A program made the translations under genes and the position numbers. This document shows, one piece after another, positions 16,291 through 24,973 of a stretch of DNA of 30,581 bases. This DNA comes from Candidatus Atribacteria bacterium (GTDB lineage Bacteria > Bipolaricaulota > Bipolaricaulia > UBA7950 > UBA9294). The notes below the pieces were generated by a model that worked only from the letters and a program-made list of their open reading frames with translations, did not search any database and had not been told where the DNA came from. The stretch spans positions 1 to 30,581 of the forward strand of contig SPBW01000005.1 in the NCBI GenBank assembly GCA_004525685.1. Direction: 5' to 3'. Each line of letters opens with the position of its first letter. Position 1 is the first letter of the stretch.

Positions 16291-17718
16291 TTATGGCATG
16301 ATTCTAAACGCAGAGAGTAGTTCGCCGATTGTACAGGCGCAGGTTTCCTCGAAGACTCCAAACAAGTCAGACGGCGCTGCAATGCTGTGGAGGAACTGGT
16401 GATAGTAGGTCTGCAGTGCCTTGTAGAATGCCTCGTCGCCAACAAGCGTACGTAGGGCATGAAGAAACGTGGCCCCGCCGGAATAGACGAACGAGCTATA
16501 GGTCGATGAGTCGGGGAAGGCGTAGCGTGGGCTGGCAATGGAGAGATCGGCCCGCGTTCGCGCTGCGGACTGATAGGTTGCGCGCCATTGATCCAGCTGT
16601 TGTCGTGCCACCGAGTCGCCGAAGTAGGCGCCTGAGAACTCATAGGACAGGTACGACGCGACGCTCTCATCGAGCCATGGATGCTCAGACACATCGTTTC
16701 CCACGCCGGCGTAGAACCATTGGTGTGCGATCTCATGTGAGATGATGACGGGGAAGAAGGCGTCTTCAGGATGCTCTGCATATTGGCTTCCGATCAGGAT
16801 CAGCCCTGAGAACTCGACCCCTGCTGCACTTCGCAACGGGACCTCAACCAGTTCGATGGTGCGGTATGCTGATGGCCCCACCAATTCCTCGTACAACTGG
16901 AAGGAGAAGACGGCCATCTCATTGGCGAGTTGGCCAGCCTGATGATGCTGCGCAGAGAACCAAGTACGGATGCTGCCGTCGCGGACCGGTGATAACAAAG
17001 GGATGTGTTCCTCCATAAGCACGGCGGAGAAGTCTCTTGCTTGTGCCGCCAGGAACGTGCGTGTCACGATGTTCGGTCCTGAAGCCTTTTCTGCGCTCAA
17101 GTCGCCCGACGCGACCACATCCAGGCCTGTTCTCGAGGTAATCGCGACCGTGTAGTCTGCCGAATCCCCCATGAGCGTGTCGCCGAATCCCGTGCTGGGA
17201 TCAAGAGCCCAACCCTCGTCAGAATAGATGGCTAGCATAGGATAGAACGTCGTCATTGTCAGGGCAGATGACGACTTGGTGAGAAGCCCATAGCCTGTTC
17301 CACTGGACCCAACGCCGTCGCTCTCAGGCCATGTTGAGGCCTTGCCGGAGAAGGAGAACTCAATCTGAAGACTCTCTTCGGGCTGAAGGGGAATCTCCAA
17401 AGGGACCATCAGTATCGTGTCATCTGAGAAGAAGACGAACGGCATACTGTTTGTCTGAACAGATACCTCGCTCACATGGAGGGACGCGCTGCCGTACAGC
17501 GTCGAATCATTGGCAAACAAGCGAAAGAAGAGCTCTGGGAGTGCCGTTTGTGTCTCATTGAGCAGAACAATCGTACTGTGACCCTCAAATGAGCCTGCCT
17601 CGTAGTCAACCGTTAGATTGATATCGTATTCCAGGGAGCCCTGCGCTTGTGCCATGCCTGAGATGAAACACAGACCAGCGAGTCCTATGACCAGTCGACA
17701 CTTGTGGGCGCGACGCAC
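16291..17718 (-). CDS. Exported M1-family zinc aminopeptidase
   Basis: A 475-residue gluzincin peptidase with a signal peptide (about 1-25). The zinc site is HEIAH (His328, Glu329, His332) with third ligand Glu351 in WLDESVASYLS, the exact HExxH-18-E spacing of M1 enzymes. The usual GAMEN substrate motif is altered to AGVEFSG. The transition-state Tyr probably lies in FVYSGGATFLHAL. The C-terminal helical domain is short, so it is a minimal M1 protein. Start is GTG at 17718 with SD AAGGAGGAGG. It is followed on the same strand by the small exported protein (57-nt gap) and the subtilase. Together they look like a secreted peptide-degrading set. Confidence 0.92.
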   Translation of the reverse strand: MRRAHKCRLVIGLAGLCFISGMAQAQGSLEYDINLTVDYEAGSFEGHSTIVLLNETQTALPELFFRLFANDSTLYGSASLHVSEVSVQTNSMPFVFFSDDTILMVPLEIPLQPEESLQIEFSFSGKASTWPESDGVGSSGTGYGLLTKSSSALTMTTFYPMLAIYSDEGWALDPSTGFGDTLMGDSADYTVAITSRTGLDVVASGDLSAEKASGPNIVTRTFLAAQARDFSAVLMEEHIPLLSPVRDGSIRTWFSAQHHQAGQLANEMAVFSFQLYEELVGPSAYRTIELVEVPLRSAAGVEFSGLILIGSQYAEHPEDAFFPVIISHEIAHQWFYAGVGNDVSEHPWLDESVASYLSYEFSGAYFGDSVARQQLDQWRATYQSAARTRADLSIASPRYAFPDSSTYSSFVYSGGATFLHALRTLVGDEAFYKALQTYYHQFLHSIAAPSDLFGVFEETCACTIGELLSAFRIMP

Positions 17719-17743
17719 GATTCCTCCTCCTTCCTCGTTGGCA

Positions 17744-17749
17744 AGTATA
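17744..17749 (-). promoter_or_regulatory. Possible -10 box (TATACT) for the M1 peptidase gene
   Basis: TATACT lies 26 nt upstream of the GTG start. The nearest -35 candidate (TGTGAC) is only 14 nt away, so support is weak. Confidence 0.3.
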
Positions 17750-17818
17750 CCGCGAGGAACTTTGTCACATAGGGCTTGAGAGATATCGTGCGGCTCCTAG
17801 GGCGTGCCGCTATCCAAG

Positions 17819-18937
17819 CTAGCTAGAGGTCGTTCTCTCATAGAGCCTCTCATACTGGGGAACAATCAGGCGATAGTCGAATCGCAGTCTCGCCTGGTTC
17901 TGTGCCTCAGCGCTGAACTGGCAGTGCTTGTCTGCATCCAAGAGTAGGTTGACAGCAAACTGCGACATTCCCTCGACATCACCGACAGGGGCCAGGTAGC
18001 CCGTGCGTCCATGATCGATAACCTCTGGAATGCCGCCGATGTCGGATGCGATTACTGGGACGCCGCTTGCCATCGCCTCCAGTGCCACGAGCCCGAAGCT
18101 CTCCGTGGAACTGGGCAGCAGGAAGAGGTCGGCACGCGCCAGCAGCGGTGCAACTCGATCCACAATCCCCACGAACGTCATGCGGTCGAGAACCCCCAGC
18201 TTCTGACCCAATTCCCTGGCCACGGGTGCATCCGGCCCATCGCCCACAAGAATGAGCCGACTGTCGACGGCATCACAGATCCTCGCAAAGATGCCCACGA
18301 CATCTCGGATTCGCTTCACCGGTCGAAAATTGGAGATATGCATGATTGTCTTCTGCGATCCCTGTTGGCAATGAGGGATGCACGGGCAGGGCTCTGAGTC
18401 GTGCCGCTCGGGATCGATGAAATTGTAGATGACATTGAGCTCTTTTCGCACGCCGAATTGGCGAATCGTCTCGTCCTTGAGAAACTGAGAAACGACAGTT
18501 ACGGCATCGGCGTTCTCGATCGTCATCTTGGTTACGGGCCGAAAAGATGCATTGTTCCCCACCAGTGTGATGTCCGTTCCGTGTAGTGTGAGCACAATCT
18601 TCAGCTTTCGCGGATGCACAATCTGTTTGGCAAGCAAAGCTGCTGCACCAAAGGGGATGGCGTAGTGAGCATGGATAATGTCAAGATCGTGCGTTTCGAC
18701 GACCTCAGCCAGCTTCGAGGCAAGCGCCAGCGTGTAGGGGAAGTGCTTGAGAAGCGGATACTGCTCGATTTCCACCTCGTGGAAGCTGACGCGAGGAGGC
18801 AGCTCCGTCAGTCGCAAGGGAGCTGCATAGCTGATGAAGGCCACCTCATGCCCTTGGGTCGCCAGATGCTTGCCTAGTTCAGTTGCGACCACGCCGCTAC
18901 CTCCGTGAGAGGGATAGCAGCAGATTCCGATTCTCAT
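17819..18937 (-). CDS. bshA: N-acetyl-alpha-D-glucosaminyl L-malate synthase BshA
   Basis: First enzyme of bacillithiol synthesis, a GT4 glycosyltransferase joining UDP-GlcNAc and L-malate. The start is MRIGICCYPSHGGSGVVATE at 18937, with AGGAGG just upstream; a longer in-frame start at 19021 would lie inside bshB1. BshA hallmarks are the N-terminal GGSGVVATELG, AHYAIPFGAAALLAK, LTLHGTDITLVG, NFIDPERH and the donor-binding ESFGLVALEAMASG. The 372-residue length is normal. A cysteine-rich insert, CPCIPHC, after the NFIDP motif is unusual. It is the last gene of a five-gene operon and lies 13 nt after bshB1. Confidence 0.95.
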   Translation of the reverse strand: MRIGICCYPSHGGSGVVATELGKHLATQGHEVAFISYAAPLRLTELPPRVSFHEVEIEQYPLLKHFPYTLALASKLAEVVETHDLDIIHAHYAIPFGAAALLAKQIVHPRKLKIVLTLHGTDITLVGNNASFRPVTKMTIENADAVTVVSQFLKDETIRQFGVRKELNVIYNFIDPERHDSEPCPCIPHCQQGSQKTIMHISNFRPVKRIRDVVGIFARICDAVDSRLILVGDGPDAPVARELGQKLGVLDRMTFVGIVDRVAPLLARADLFLLPSSTESFGLVALEAMASGVPVIASDIGGIPEVIDHGRTGYLAPVGDVEGMSQFAVNLLLDADKHCQFSAEAQNQARLRFDYRLIVPQYERLYERTTSS

Positions 18938-18950
18938 GAAACCTCCTGAA

Positions 18951-19667
18951 TTAGAATGACTCGAAGGAGAGATCGAGCGGATTCTCGACTTCCATGTGCC
19001 CTCGAATGAGGAATGCCTCACCGTACTTGCAGCGTATCTGCGAACCGAAATGGGCCATCCGACTGCGGATAAGCCAGTCAGTCGTAGGGGATGTGAGCCG
19101 CGTTTGCGGACCCCGCTCTGCGTCGGGGTTAAACTGAGTCTCGAAGGCGTAGATGGCTTGCAGTTTGCGTTCTGCCTGCTCTGTGATGTCCACGACGAAG
19201 GTGGGTGCGAACTCGTACCACCCCATGTAGTAGAAGAGCTGTTTGGGCCGGTAGGCTTCTTGATCAGTGTCGAAACGTATCAGTCCCGAAAGGAACGTCG
19301 CTTCATAGATCAATCGTGACGCATTGGCGTGATCGGGATGGCGGTCCTTCCAGTACGGCAGGAAGATGGCTTTGGGGCGCCAGCGGCGCAAGACCTCGAC
19401 GACCTTTCTCTTGGCCTCCATGGTTGCGACAATATGGCCATCTTGAAGCTCAAGGTTGTCTCTGTCATGTAACGAGAGAATCTCTGAACTGGCAGCTGCC
19501 TCCTGGGCTCGAATGTCGGCGCTGCCTCGTGTCCCCATTTCGCCGCGCACGAGATCGACGATAACAGTCTTAAGGCCCTTGTCTGCAAGTTTGATCAACA
19601 CTCCCCCGCAGCCGATCTCGGCGTCGTCAGGGTGAGTCCCGAATGCAATGACGTCAGCTTGATCCAT
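18951..19667 (-). CDS. bshB1: Bacillithiol biosynthesis deacetylase BshB1
   Basis: A LmbE/PIG-L-family zinc deacetylase that converts GlcNAc-malate to GlcN-malate. The zinc site HPDDAEIGCGG (His12, Asp15) is near the N-terminus, and a second conserved block, DRHPDH, is near residue 108. I chose the ATG at 19667, which has AAGGA 5 nt upstream and overlaps the bshC stop by 14 nt. A TTG at 19688 would extend it by 7 residues. At 238 residues it has the normal family length. The GlcNAc-malate-specific BshB1 type fits because bshA and bshC flank it. Confidence 0.93.
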   Translation of the reverse strand: MDQADVIAFGTHPDDAEIGCGGVLIKLADKGLKTVIVDLVRGEMGTRGSADIRAQEAAASSEILSLHDRDNLELQDGHIVATMEAKRKVVEVLRRWRPKAIFLPYWKDRHPDHANASRLIYEATFLSGLIRFDTDQEAYRPKQLFYYMGWYEFAPTFVVDITEQAERKLQAIYAFETQFNPDAERGPQTRLTSPTTDWLIRSRMAHFGSQIRCKYGEAFLIRGHMEVENPLDLSFESF

Positions 19668-21228
19668 GAGAGTCCTTGAGTATGACAAGTTGATGTTCGA
19701 ACCGATCTGGTTCCCCGCGTGCGATCATGTCGTGAATCCATTCTACACCAAATCTGGCGATGAACGAGAATGACGATAGAACTCGCTCTTGAGGTTTGCC
19801 CATTGGGTATAGCAGTGGCTTCAGATTCGACAGCCCCTTGACGGAAATGCCGCGACGCGCGAGTTCCGCACGCATCGCGCGATCCTGCAGACGGTCCACC
19901 TGATGCTGCGCCTGCTCGAGAGTCTGATGCCAGCGCGCTTCGAGTCCTGGGTCAAGTTGGCTGAGATGCTCTTTCAGAGGATGCAGGGCCTCTTCAAGCC
20001 GCTCGCTCGCTCGCGTGAAGGCCTCAGCCAAGCCATCAGACACCAGGTGCCGCACACTCTCTGCAGATTTGAATTCGGGATCCAGTAATTGGGAGATATC
20101 GAGTCCTGCGTGTGCGAGAAGTTGGGCCTCGAGGTCTGTGATCACGGTTGCTCCGTGTCTTGGAATAGCAAGCGGTTGCGGAATGTCCCACTGCTCATAC
20201 AGCGATCGCAACATAGCATGATAGTGGAGCTCGGACGGGCCGAGAATGTTTGCCACTGAGGGCAGCAGCGAATCGGCCAACAGGGGCCGCAGGGCGGCAT
20301 CGGGGGAGTAGCACACAGCAGAGCGTCCGTTGCTGTGATCAGCCATTGCGGAGTCTGGGTAGTCAACGCGCCGGCGCTTGCCAGCGGTCGAGAGCGTAAA
20401 CAGAGTGCCTGACTGTTCGGGATCCAAGGGGACCGAGTATCCGTGTTCCTGCAATGCTGAGGCACCGTGCATGAGCGCTTCGTGAACGGCTTTGGATTCG
20501 GACAAGGCGCGCGAGAAGAACGGCCCAGCGAGCGGCCGCAATACACGGGGCTCGATCAGGATCAGTCCGTGCCTGGAGAAGAGCCTGCTCCAGATGCGCG
20601 CGTGCCAGCTACTGAAATCATCGCTATCTGCTGGGGAGAACAGGGCCGCATCACCTGCGTCCTGAAAAGCAGTCTTCCTTCTGGCCTCGTCAAACGCTTG
20701 TCGAACTTCAGTTGTGATGGGAAGACTCTCGATCGCTTGCCCGTGATGTTCCCACTCGAAGGCAAGTGTTCGTAGCGTGCTTGAATCATCGAGCCATCGT
20801 GTGTGATTAATCTCCTCGAAGTCATGATCCTCTGAGGCGAGCCAGAATATGGGAACAACGGGGACATCTAGTTTTAGAGACATCCAGGCGGCTGTGCGAA
20901 TGATCGAAACAATCTTGTAGGCGACGAACAGTGGGCCGCCGAGGAAGCAGGCTTGCTGGCCGCCGACCACGCATAGCGTTTGCGGATCGCGGAGATGCTT
21001 GATCGATGCCAGTGTCTCATCTGAGGCAGCTAGACCCTTGTTGTAGGTGAGTAAGACATCACATACGTCTGATCGCCTTCTCAGGCTCGGTAGCGCTTGG
21101 CGGGCCTCTGCAATCTGATTCAAGGACGTCATCGAATGCGCAAAGAAGTCGGTGGCTTTGTGGGCGATGAAATCGAGGAAGAATTGGGAATTCGGATGAA
21201 TGAGGCGTGGATCGATCCGTTGTGTCAT
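19654..21228 (-). CDS. bshC: Bacillithiol biosynthesis cysteine-adding enzyme BshC
   Basis: The last enzyme of the pathway, thought to join cysteine to GlcN-malate. Family signatures are GGQQACFLGGPLFVAYKIVS, PVVPIFWLASEDHDFEEINH and the C-terminal ERVLSSFSFIARFG. At 524 residues the length is normal. A coiled-coil part (about 400-450) sits where other BshC proteins have one. It starts with ATG at 21228, sharing ATGA with the methyltransferase stop, so the two are translationally coupled. Substrate details of BshC come from family knowledge, not from this sequence. Confidence 0.95.
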   Translation of the reverse strand: MTQRIDPRLIHPNSQFFLDFIAHKATDFFAHSMTSLNQIAEARQALPSLRRRSDVCDVLLTYNKGLAASDETLASIKHLRDPQTLCVVGGQQACFLGGPLFVAYKIVSIIRTAAWMSLKLDVPVVPIFWLASEDHDFEEINHTRWLDDSSTLRTLAFEWEHHGQAIESLPITTEVRQAFDEARRKTAFQDAGDAALFSPADSDDFSSWHARIWSRLFSRHGLILIEPRVLRPLAGPFFSRALSESKAVHEALMHGASALQEHGYSVPLDPEQSGTLFTLSTAGKRRRVDYPDSAMADHSNGRSAVCYSPDAALRPLLADSLLPSVANILGPSELHYHAMLRSLYEQWDIPQPLAIPRHGATVITDLEAQLLAHAGLDISQLLDPEFKSAESVRHLVSDGLAEAFTRASERLEEALHPLKEHLSQLDPGLEARWHQTLEQAQHQVDRLQDRAMRAELARRGISVKGLSNLKPLLYPMGKPQERVLSSFSFIARFGVEWIHDMIARGEPDRFEHQLVILKDSHGSS

Positions 21229-21977
21229 GAGCGCGCCTTAGAAGCAACCACCACCACTCGTTCGCTTGTGGCAGAGAACGCTTGTCCTTCGAGGTCGCCA
21301 TAGATGTGCCAGGATGCAAATCCAATCTTGGCGAGCATCTCTTCTAGCTCCTCTCGTTCATACATGCGGACTGATTCATGATAGAGCGTCTGGGGAGATC
21401 CGGGCTGTGTAATGCTCGTCTGCTTCTCGACGCGCAAGCTGTCACGTGAGATGCGGCGCGTGATGTGAATCGTCTTTCCTTCGAGTTCCGTGTGATCGAT
21501 AGGCACGAGATTCGCTAGGACATGTGCGCGATTTAGTGTGTCCAGCAGGAGGGTTCCTCCAGGAAGGAGTGCACAATGCGCCGATTGCAGGACGCGTTCA
21601 TCTTCGTGAGCCGCTTCGAAATAGCCGAACGAGGTGAACAAAGAGACGATGGTTTGGTAGCGGAGGCCCTCTGGAATCTCTCGCATGTCGGCGCGAATGA
21701 GTTGGACGTCATCCAAGGATTCACGTTGGAGGCGCTTGCGAGCCTCGGCGAGCAGATCTGCTGACAAGTCAAGACCTGTTACGTGACAGAATCCCGCTTG
21801 CCGAAAGGCGACCAGGTGTCGGCCTGCACCGCAACAGAGATCGAGAAGCGGCTCGGTTCGCGGCGGAGAAATCAGTTCGATAATCCCCTGTACGTCACGC
21901 TTTGCTTCTTCGTCGTTACGATGCGGATACAGGGATAGATAGTCGCGACTGAACGTGTCTTCATACCAAGCGCTCAC
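21225..21977 (-). CDS. Class I SAM-dependent methyltransferase
   Basis: A 250-residue methyltransferase. Motif I is LLDLCCGAGRHL (about 44-54), followed by an acidic loop (LDLSADLL) and the motif II/III segments IRADMREIP and LPGGTLLLDTLNR. The substrate is unknown. It starts with GTG at 21977, overlapping the upstream hydrolase stop (GTGA), and its own stop overlaps bshC. Being embedded between a hydrolase and bshC suggests a role linked to bacillithiol, such as S-methylating a thiol or a conjugate. No sequence motif proves that. Confidence 0.88.
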   Translation of the reverse strand: MSAWYEDTFSRDYLSLYPHRNDEEAKRDVQGIIELISPPRTEPLLDLCCGAGRHLVAFRQAGFCHVTGLDLSADLLAEARKRLQRESLDDVQLIRADMREIPEGLRYQTIVSLFTSFGYFEAAHEDERVLQSAHCALLPGGTLLLDTLNRAHVLANLVPIDHTELEGKTIHITRRISRDSLRVEKQTSITQPGSPQTLYHESVRMYEREELEEMLAKIGFASWHIYGDLEGQAFSATSERVVVVASKARS

Positions 21978-22612
21978 GCGATCCCATGCTCCTTCTTGTA
22001 CTCGGCCCAGTGGGCCTTCAGATCAATGAAGGCCTCGACTGTCGGCCTGATCAGAAACGGGTTTGTCTCACGCTCGTGCTGGATCGTCGATTCCGGAGTC
22101 GTCCCGACATCGTGTCCGGGGAAGACGCGTGTTTCGTCAGGTAGCGTGAGCAGCTTGTCATGAATGGAGGCGTATTCCGCCCTGGCGCCTTCCTCCAAAT
22201 CTGTGCCCCCGACCTTGCCGACAAACAAGGTGTCGCCTGTGAATACGGCGTCACCGATGAGAAGGCAGATCGAGTCGGTGGTATGACCGGGAGTATGGAT
22301 GATTTGTATCTGCAGGTCGCCCAAGGGAAACGCTGCGCCCTCGGCGACCCTCTGACTCGTCTGCGCATCCAGTTCGCCGAACTTCAGCGGCACAATTCCC
22401 GTGGCCGCAGCAAACGCCTCGTTACCGTTGGTATGGTCGTGATGATCGTGGGTGTTGAAGGCATAGACGATCGTTTTTCCATGCTCCAAGGCAAACGTCG
22501 CAATGGCCCCTGGATCATACGATGGATCAATGACGACACCCTCGTTGGTCGAATCATCCACAACGAGATAACCGAGATTGCGATCTCCACCCGTGTGAAA
22601 CGTCTTGATCAC
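21974..22612 (-). CDS. Metallo-beta-lactamase-fold hydrolase, glyoxalase II / persulfide dioxygenase-like
   Basis: A 212-residue MBL-fold enzyme. The metal motif is THDHHDH (His55, His57, Asp59, His60). It is followed by HTPGHTTDS, FTGDTLFVG and a final FPGHDVGTTPESTIQHERETNPFL. The last block resembles glyoxalase II and ETHE1-type persulfide dioxygenases, whose substrates are thiol conjugates or thiol persulfides. As the first gene of the bacillithiol operon, it may act on bacillithiol thioesters or persulfide. The general class is firm and the substrate is inferred. The GTG start at 22612 has SD GGGAGG and a promoter back-to-back with that of the LTD gene. Confidence 0.9.
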   Translation of the reverse strand: MIKTFHTGGDRNLGYLVVDDSTNEGVVIDPSYDPGAIATFALEHGKTIVYAFNTHDHHDHTNGNEAFAAATGIVPLKFGELDAQTSQRVAEGAAFPLGDLQIQIIHTPGHTTDSICLLIGDAVFTGDTLFVGKVGGTDLEEGARAEYASIHDKLLTLPDETRVFPGHDVGTTPESTIQHERETNPFLIRPTVEAFIDLKAHWAEYKKEHGIA

Positions 22613-22643
22613 TGTAGCCTCCCTTCAGTCACCCACTTCATTG

Positions 22644-22671
22644 ATTCTAAAGGTGTTTGCAGCGAAGGCAA
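22644..22671 (-). promoter_or_regulatory. Promoter of the bacillithiol operon
   Basis: On the minus strand: TTGCCT (22666-22671), 16-nt spacer, TAGAAT (22644-22649). Predicted start near 22637, about 25 nt before the GTG of the MBL gene. Confidence 0.5.
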
Positions 22672-22678
22672 GCTCGAT

Positions 22679-22706
22679 TTGACAAATGCGTCACACAGCC
22701 TATCAT
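22679..22706 (+). promoter_or_regulatory. Promoter of the first LTD gene
   Basis: Perfect TTGACA (22679-22684), 16-nt spacer, TATCAT (22701-22706). Predicted start near 22713, with a leader of about 34 nt. Confidence 0.6.
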
Positions 22707-22746
22707 GTAAGCACACGCAGGGTAACATCGGACAAAAGGAGGACGT

Positions 22747-23661
22747 ATGAGAACGGTTACGTGGAGCATTTTGTGTGCTTGTATTGGTTTCCTAATCGGA
22801 GGAGTGGCGTGCTTTGGGAGTGAACTGATCATTTCCGAGATCGCTTGGGCGGGATCGGCAGCCAGTTCAGCTGACGAATGGATTGAGCTGCAGAATCAAG
22901 GAGAGGATAGTGTGGCCCTGGCCGGATGGACCCTCTCCTACGGGGACGTGCTCATCCCGCTTGGAGAAATCGGGGAGGACGCTCTCGATGTGCGGGTATC
23001 GACACTTGAAGCAGGAGCCTTTTTCATCCTTGAGCGTACGGATGACACCTCGATCTCGGACATCGTCGCAGATGTGATATACAGAGGAACTCTGTCGAAC
23101 TCGGGAGTGAGGATTGAGTTACGAGACCCAGAGGGGAACATCGTCGACTCGGTTGAGGTCACAGAGTCGGGTTGGTGTGCAGGCAGCGCCAGTGATGGTG
23201 ATCTCCCTTATTGCACCATGGAACGAACGAGTGATGGCGGCTGGGCGAGCAACAACGGCATCATACGCAATGGACTGGACGTCGAAGGGAATCCGCTCAA
23301 TGGAACGCCAGGGCAGCCCAATTCGGCCCAGGTGCTCGCGCAATGGGCTCCGTTGATTGAGTGCACGTTTCCCTCGGATGTTGGTGATATCTTGTCGGGG
23401 ATGGAGACGGTGACTTGGGAGGCCAGCGATCCCAATGGCGAGGACTCAGCCCTCTCGATTGCCATTCTCCTATCAGACAATGACGGAGAAGACTGGACCC
23501 TCCTCATCGAGAACCTCGCCAATACGGGATCCTTCTCTTGGGACACGTCCATGGTTCCATCGGGCACGGACTACAGACTGCTATTCCGCGCAGCCGACTC
23601 TGAAGGCTATGTGGGAGAATCGATCAGCCCCAGTTTCGAGATCCTGGGGAGTGGTGGCTAG
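22747..23661 (+). CDS. Exported lamin-tail-domain protein (first copy)
   Basis: A 304-residue secreted protein. A signal peptide (about 1-25) precedes a lamin-tail domain (LTD, about 27-195) with hallmarks LIISEIAWAGS, DEWIELQNQGED, LAGWTLSYGD, FFILERTDD and NPLNGTPGQPNS. A C-terminal Ig/FN3-like domain follows (about 200-300: VTWEASDPNGED, DWTLLIENLANTGSFSWD). Bacterial LTD proteins are extracellular or surface proteins, often next to hydrolases; their exact role is unknown. ATG at 22747 has SD AAAGGAGG. A related gene lies 166 nt downstream, and a hairpin follows the stop by 40 nt. Confidence 0.9.
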   Translation: MRTVTWSILCACIGFLIGGVACFGSELIISEIAWAGSAASSADEWIELQNQGEDSVALAGWTLSYGDVLIPLGEIGEDALDVRVSTLEAGAFFILERTDDTSISDIVADVIYRGTLSNSGVRIELRDPEGNIVDSVEVTESGWCAGSASDGDLPYCTMERTSDGGWASNNGIIRNGLDVEGNPLNGTPGQPNSAQVLAQWAPLIECTFPSDVGDILSGMETVTWEASDPNGEDSALSIAILLSDNDGEDWTLLIENLANTGSFSWDTSMVPSGTDYRLLFRAADSEGYVGESISPSFEILGSGG

Positions 23662-23701
23662 GTGGTCCATAGCTAATCAAAACCGGCTAGCTTTGTAATG
23701 T

Positions 23702-23742
23702 CATCCAGGTGGGCGTTGACAGCATCCTTGCCCGCCTGGATG
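23702..23742 (+). terminator. Hairpin copy 1, near-identical to a hairpin in the patatin 3' end
   Basis: A 13-bp stem (arms 23702-23714 and 23730-23742, one G-T wobble) around a 15-nt loop, GTTGACAGCATCCTT, followed by a T-rich stretch, CCTTCTTTCTATT. The loop is identical to that of the second copy at 25335-25375. It probably ends the first LTD transcript. Confidence 0.6.
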
Positions 23743-23827
23743 CCTTCTTTCTATTCCTCCAGCGCGATCGTCGTATAAGGGAAGCACGCGTGAAACGTGA
23801 GCGCATAAGAAGTGCGGAGGAATAAAC

Positions 23828-24973
23828 ATGAATAGAATGTCACGAAGCGCAATGTTGATGGTGATCGGTCTCTATCTATTGGGGCATGGTGTCCTTGCCG
23901 ACGATCTCATCATCTCCGAAGTCGCCTGGGGAGGAACCCTAGGTAGTGTCAATGATGAGTGGATCGAACTGAGAAATACCACCGATCAACCGATTGATCT
24001 TGCGGGGTGGGTATTGACGTTCAATAATGCACAGATTCCATTGGGCGAGGTCGGGGAAAACGCGATTGAGGTTCGAACAGCGGTGCTGGCTCCGGGCGCG
24101 TTCTACTTGATGGAACGGACGGATGATAATGCTGTCGCGGATGTTCGAGCCGATCTGCTCTACTATAAGGCCCTGTCAAATACCGGGGATCGGATTGAGT
24201 TGCGAAACCCGGACGGCGTGGTTGTAGATTTCGTGGGGGAGTCGCTTGGCGTTGCTTGGCCAGCTGGATCCGCGGGCAGTGGAGAGCCTCCCTGCGTCAC
24301 GATGGAGCGAACTGGCACCGGCGAATGGGTCAGCAACAATGGCGTGATATGCAACGGAGTCGACAAAGACGGGAATCCACTGAACGGCACACCCGGGCAA
24401 CCGAACTCGGTGGATGTCATCGCCGATCTCGCACCGACGACGGTAGCAACAGCCTCAGCCGGCGCGTTAGTCATTTCCGAAGTCGCCTGGGCCGGAACGG
24501 CTGCCAGTAGCAATGACGAATGGATTGAGCTACACAATCAAGGGGACGTCGCCATCGATCTTGCAGGATGGCACGTTGCATTTGGCGACGTGCTCATTCT
24601 GCTGGGTGAAGAGGGCGAAGACACGCTCCTAGTACGGACGGCCGTGCTGCCTGCTGGTGCTTTCTTACTTCTTGAGCGGACGGACGACAACGCTGTCTCT
24701 GATATCCCAGCAGACATCATCTATAAGGGGGCGATGCTCAACGGTGGAGTGTTGGTTGAGCTGGTGAATCCACAGGGCGATGTCGTGGATTTGGTTCCGC
24801 TTCTAGAGTCTGGATGGCTCGCAGGTACTGGCCCCGTCGCGGATCTTGCCTATTGCAGCATGGAACGAACGAGCGATGGGGGCTGGGTCAGCAACAACGG
24901 CATCATTCGCAATGGACTGGACGTCGATGGGAATCCAATCAACGGAACACCTGGGCAACCCCATTCGACCTAG
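23828..24973 (+). CDS. Exported protein with two lamin-tail domains (second copy, C-terminally truncated)
   Basis: A 381-residue protein with a signal peptide (about 1-24) and two LTDs in tandem: about 26-190 (LIISEVAWGGT ... NPLNGTPGQPNS) and about 213-380 (LVISEVAWAGT ... NPINGTPGQPHS). The second LTD is the close relative of the single LTD in the gene before it. The reading frame stops at a TAG (24971-24973), where the first copy has CAG (Gln195, 23329-23331). The Ig/FN3-like domain that ends the first copy is still readable after this stop, so the gene has lost its C-terminal domain. ATG at 23828 has SD GGAGGA. The two LTDs may still fold and be secreted. Confidence 0.85.
   Translation: MNRMSRSAMLMVIGLYLLGHGVLADDLIISEVAWGGTLGSVNDEWIELRNTTDQPIDLAGWVLTFNNAQIPLGEVGENAIEVRTAVLAPGAFYLMERTDDNAVADVRADLLYYKALSNTGDRIELRNPDGVVVDFVGESLGVAWPAGSAGSGEPPCVTMERTGTGEWVSNNGVICNGVDKDGNPLNGTPGQPNSVDVIADLAPTTVATASAGALVISEVAWAGTAASSNDEWIELHNQGDVAIDLAGWHVAFGDVLILLGEEGEDTLLVRTAVLPAGAFLLLERTDDNAVSDIPADIIYKGAMLNGGVLVELVNPQGDVVDLVPLLESGWLAGTGPVADLAYCSMERTSDGGWVSNNGIIRNGLDVDGNPINGTPGQPHST

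Noticed and set aside
17770..17815. Hairpin (GCGGC ... GCCGC) after bshA as a terminator
   Set aside because: Only a 5-bp stem with an 11-nt loop and no T-run; too weak to call.
23751..23779. TATAAG (23774-23779) as the promoter of the second LTD gene
   Set aside because: No -35 match at suitable spacing (CTATTC); left uncalled.
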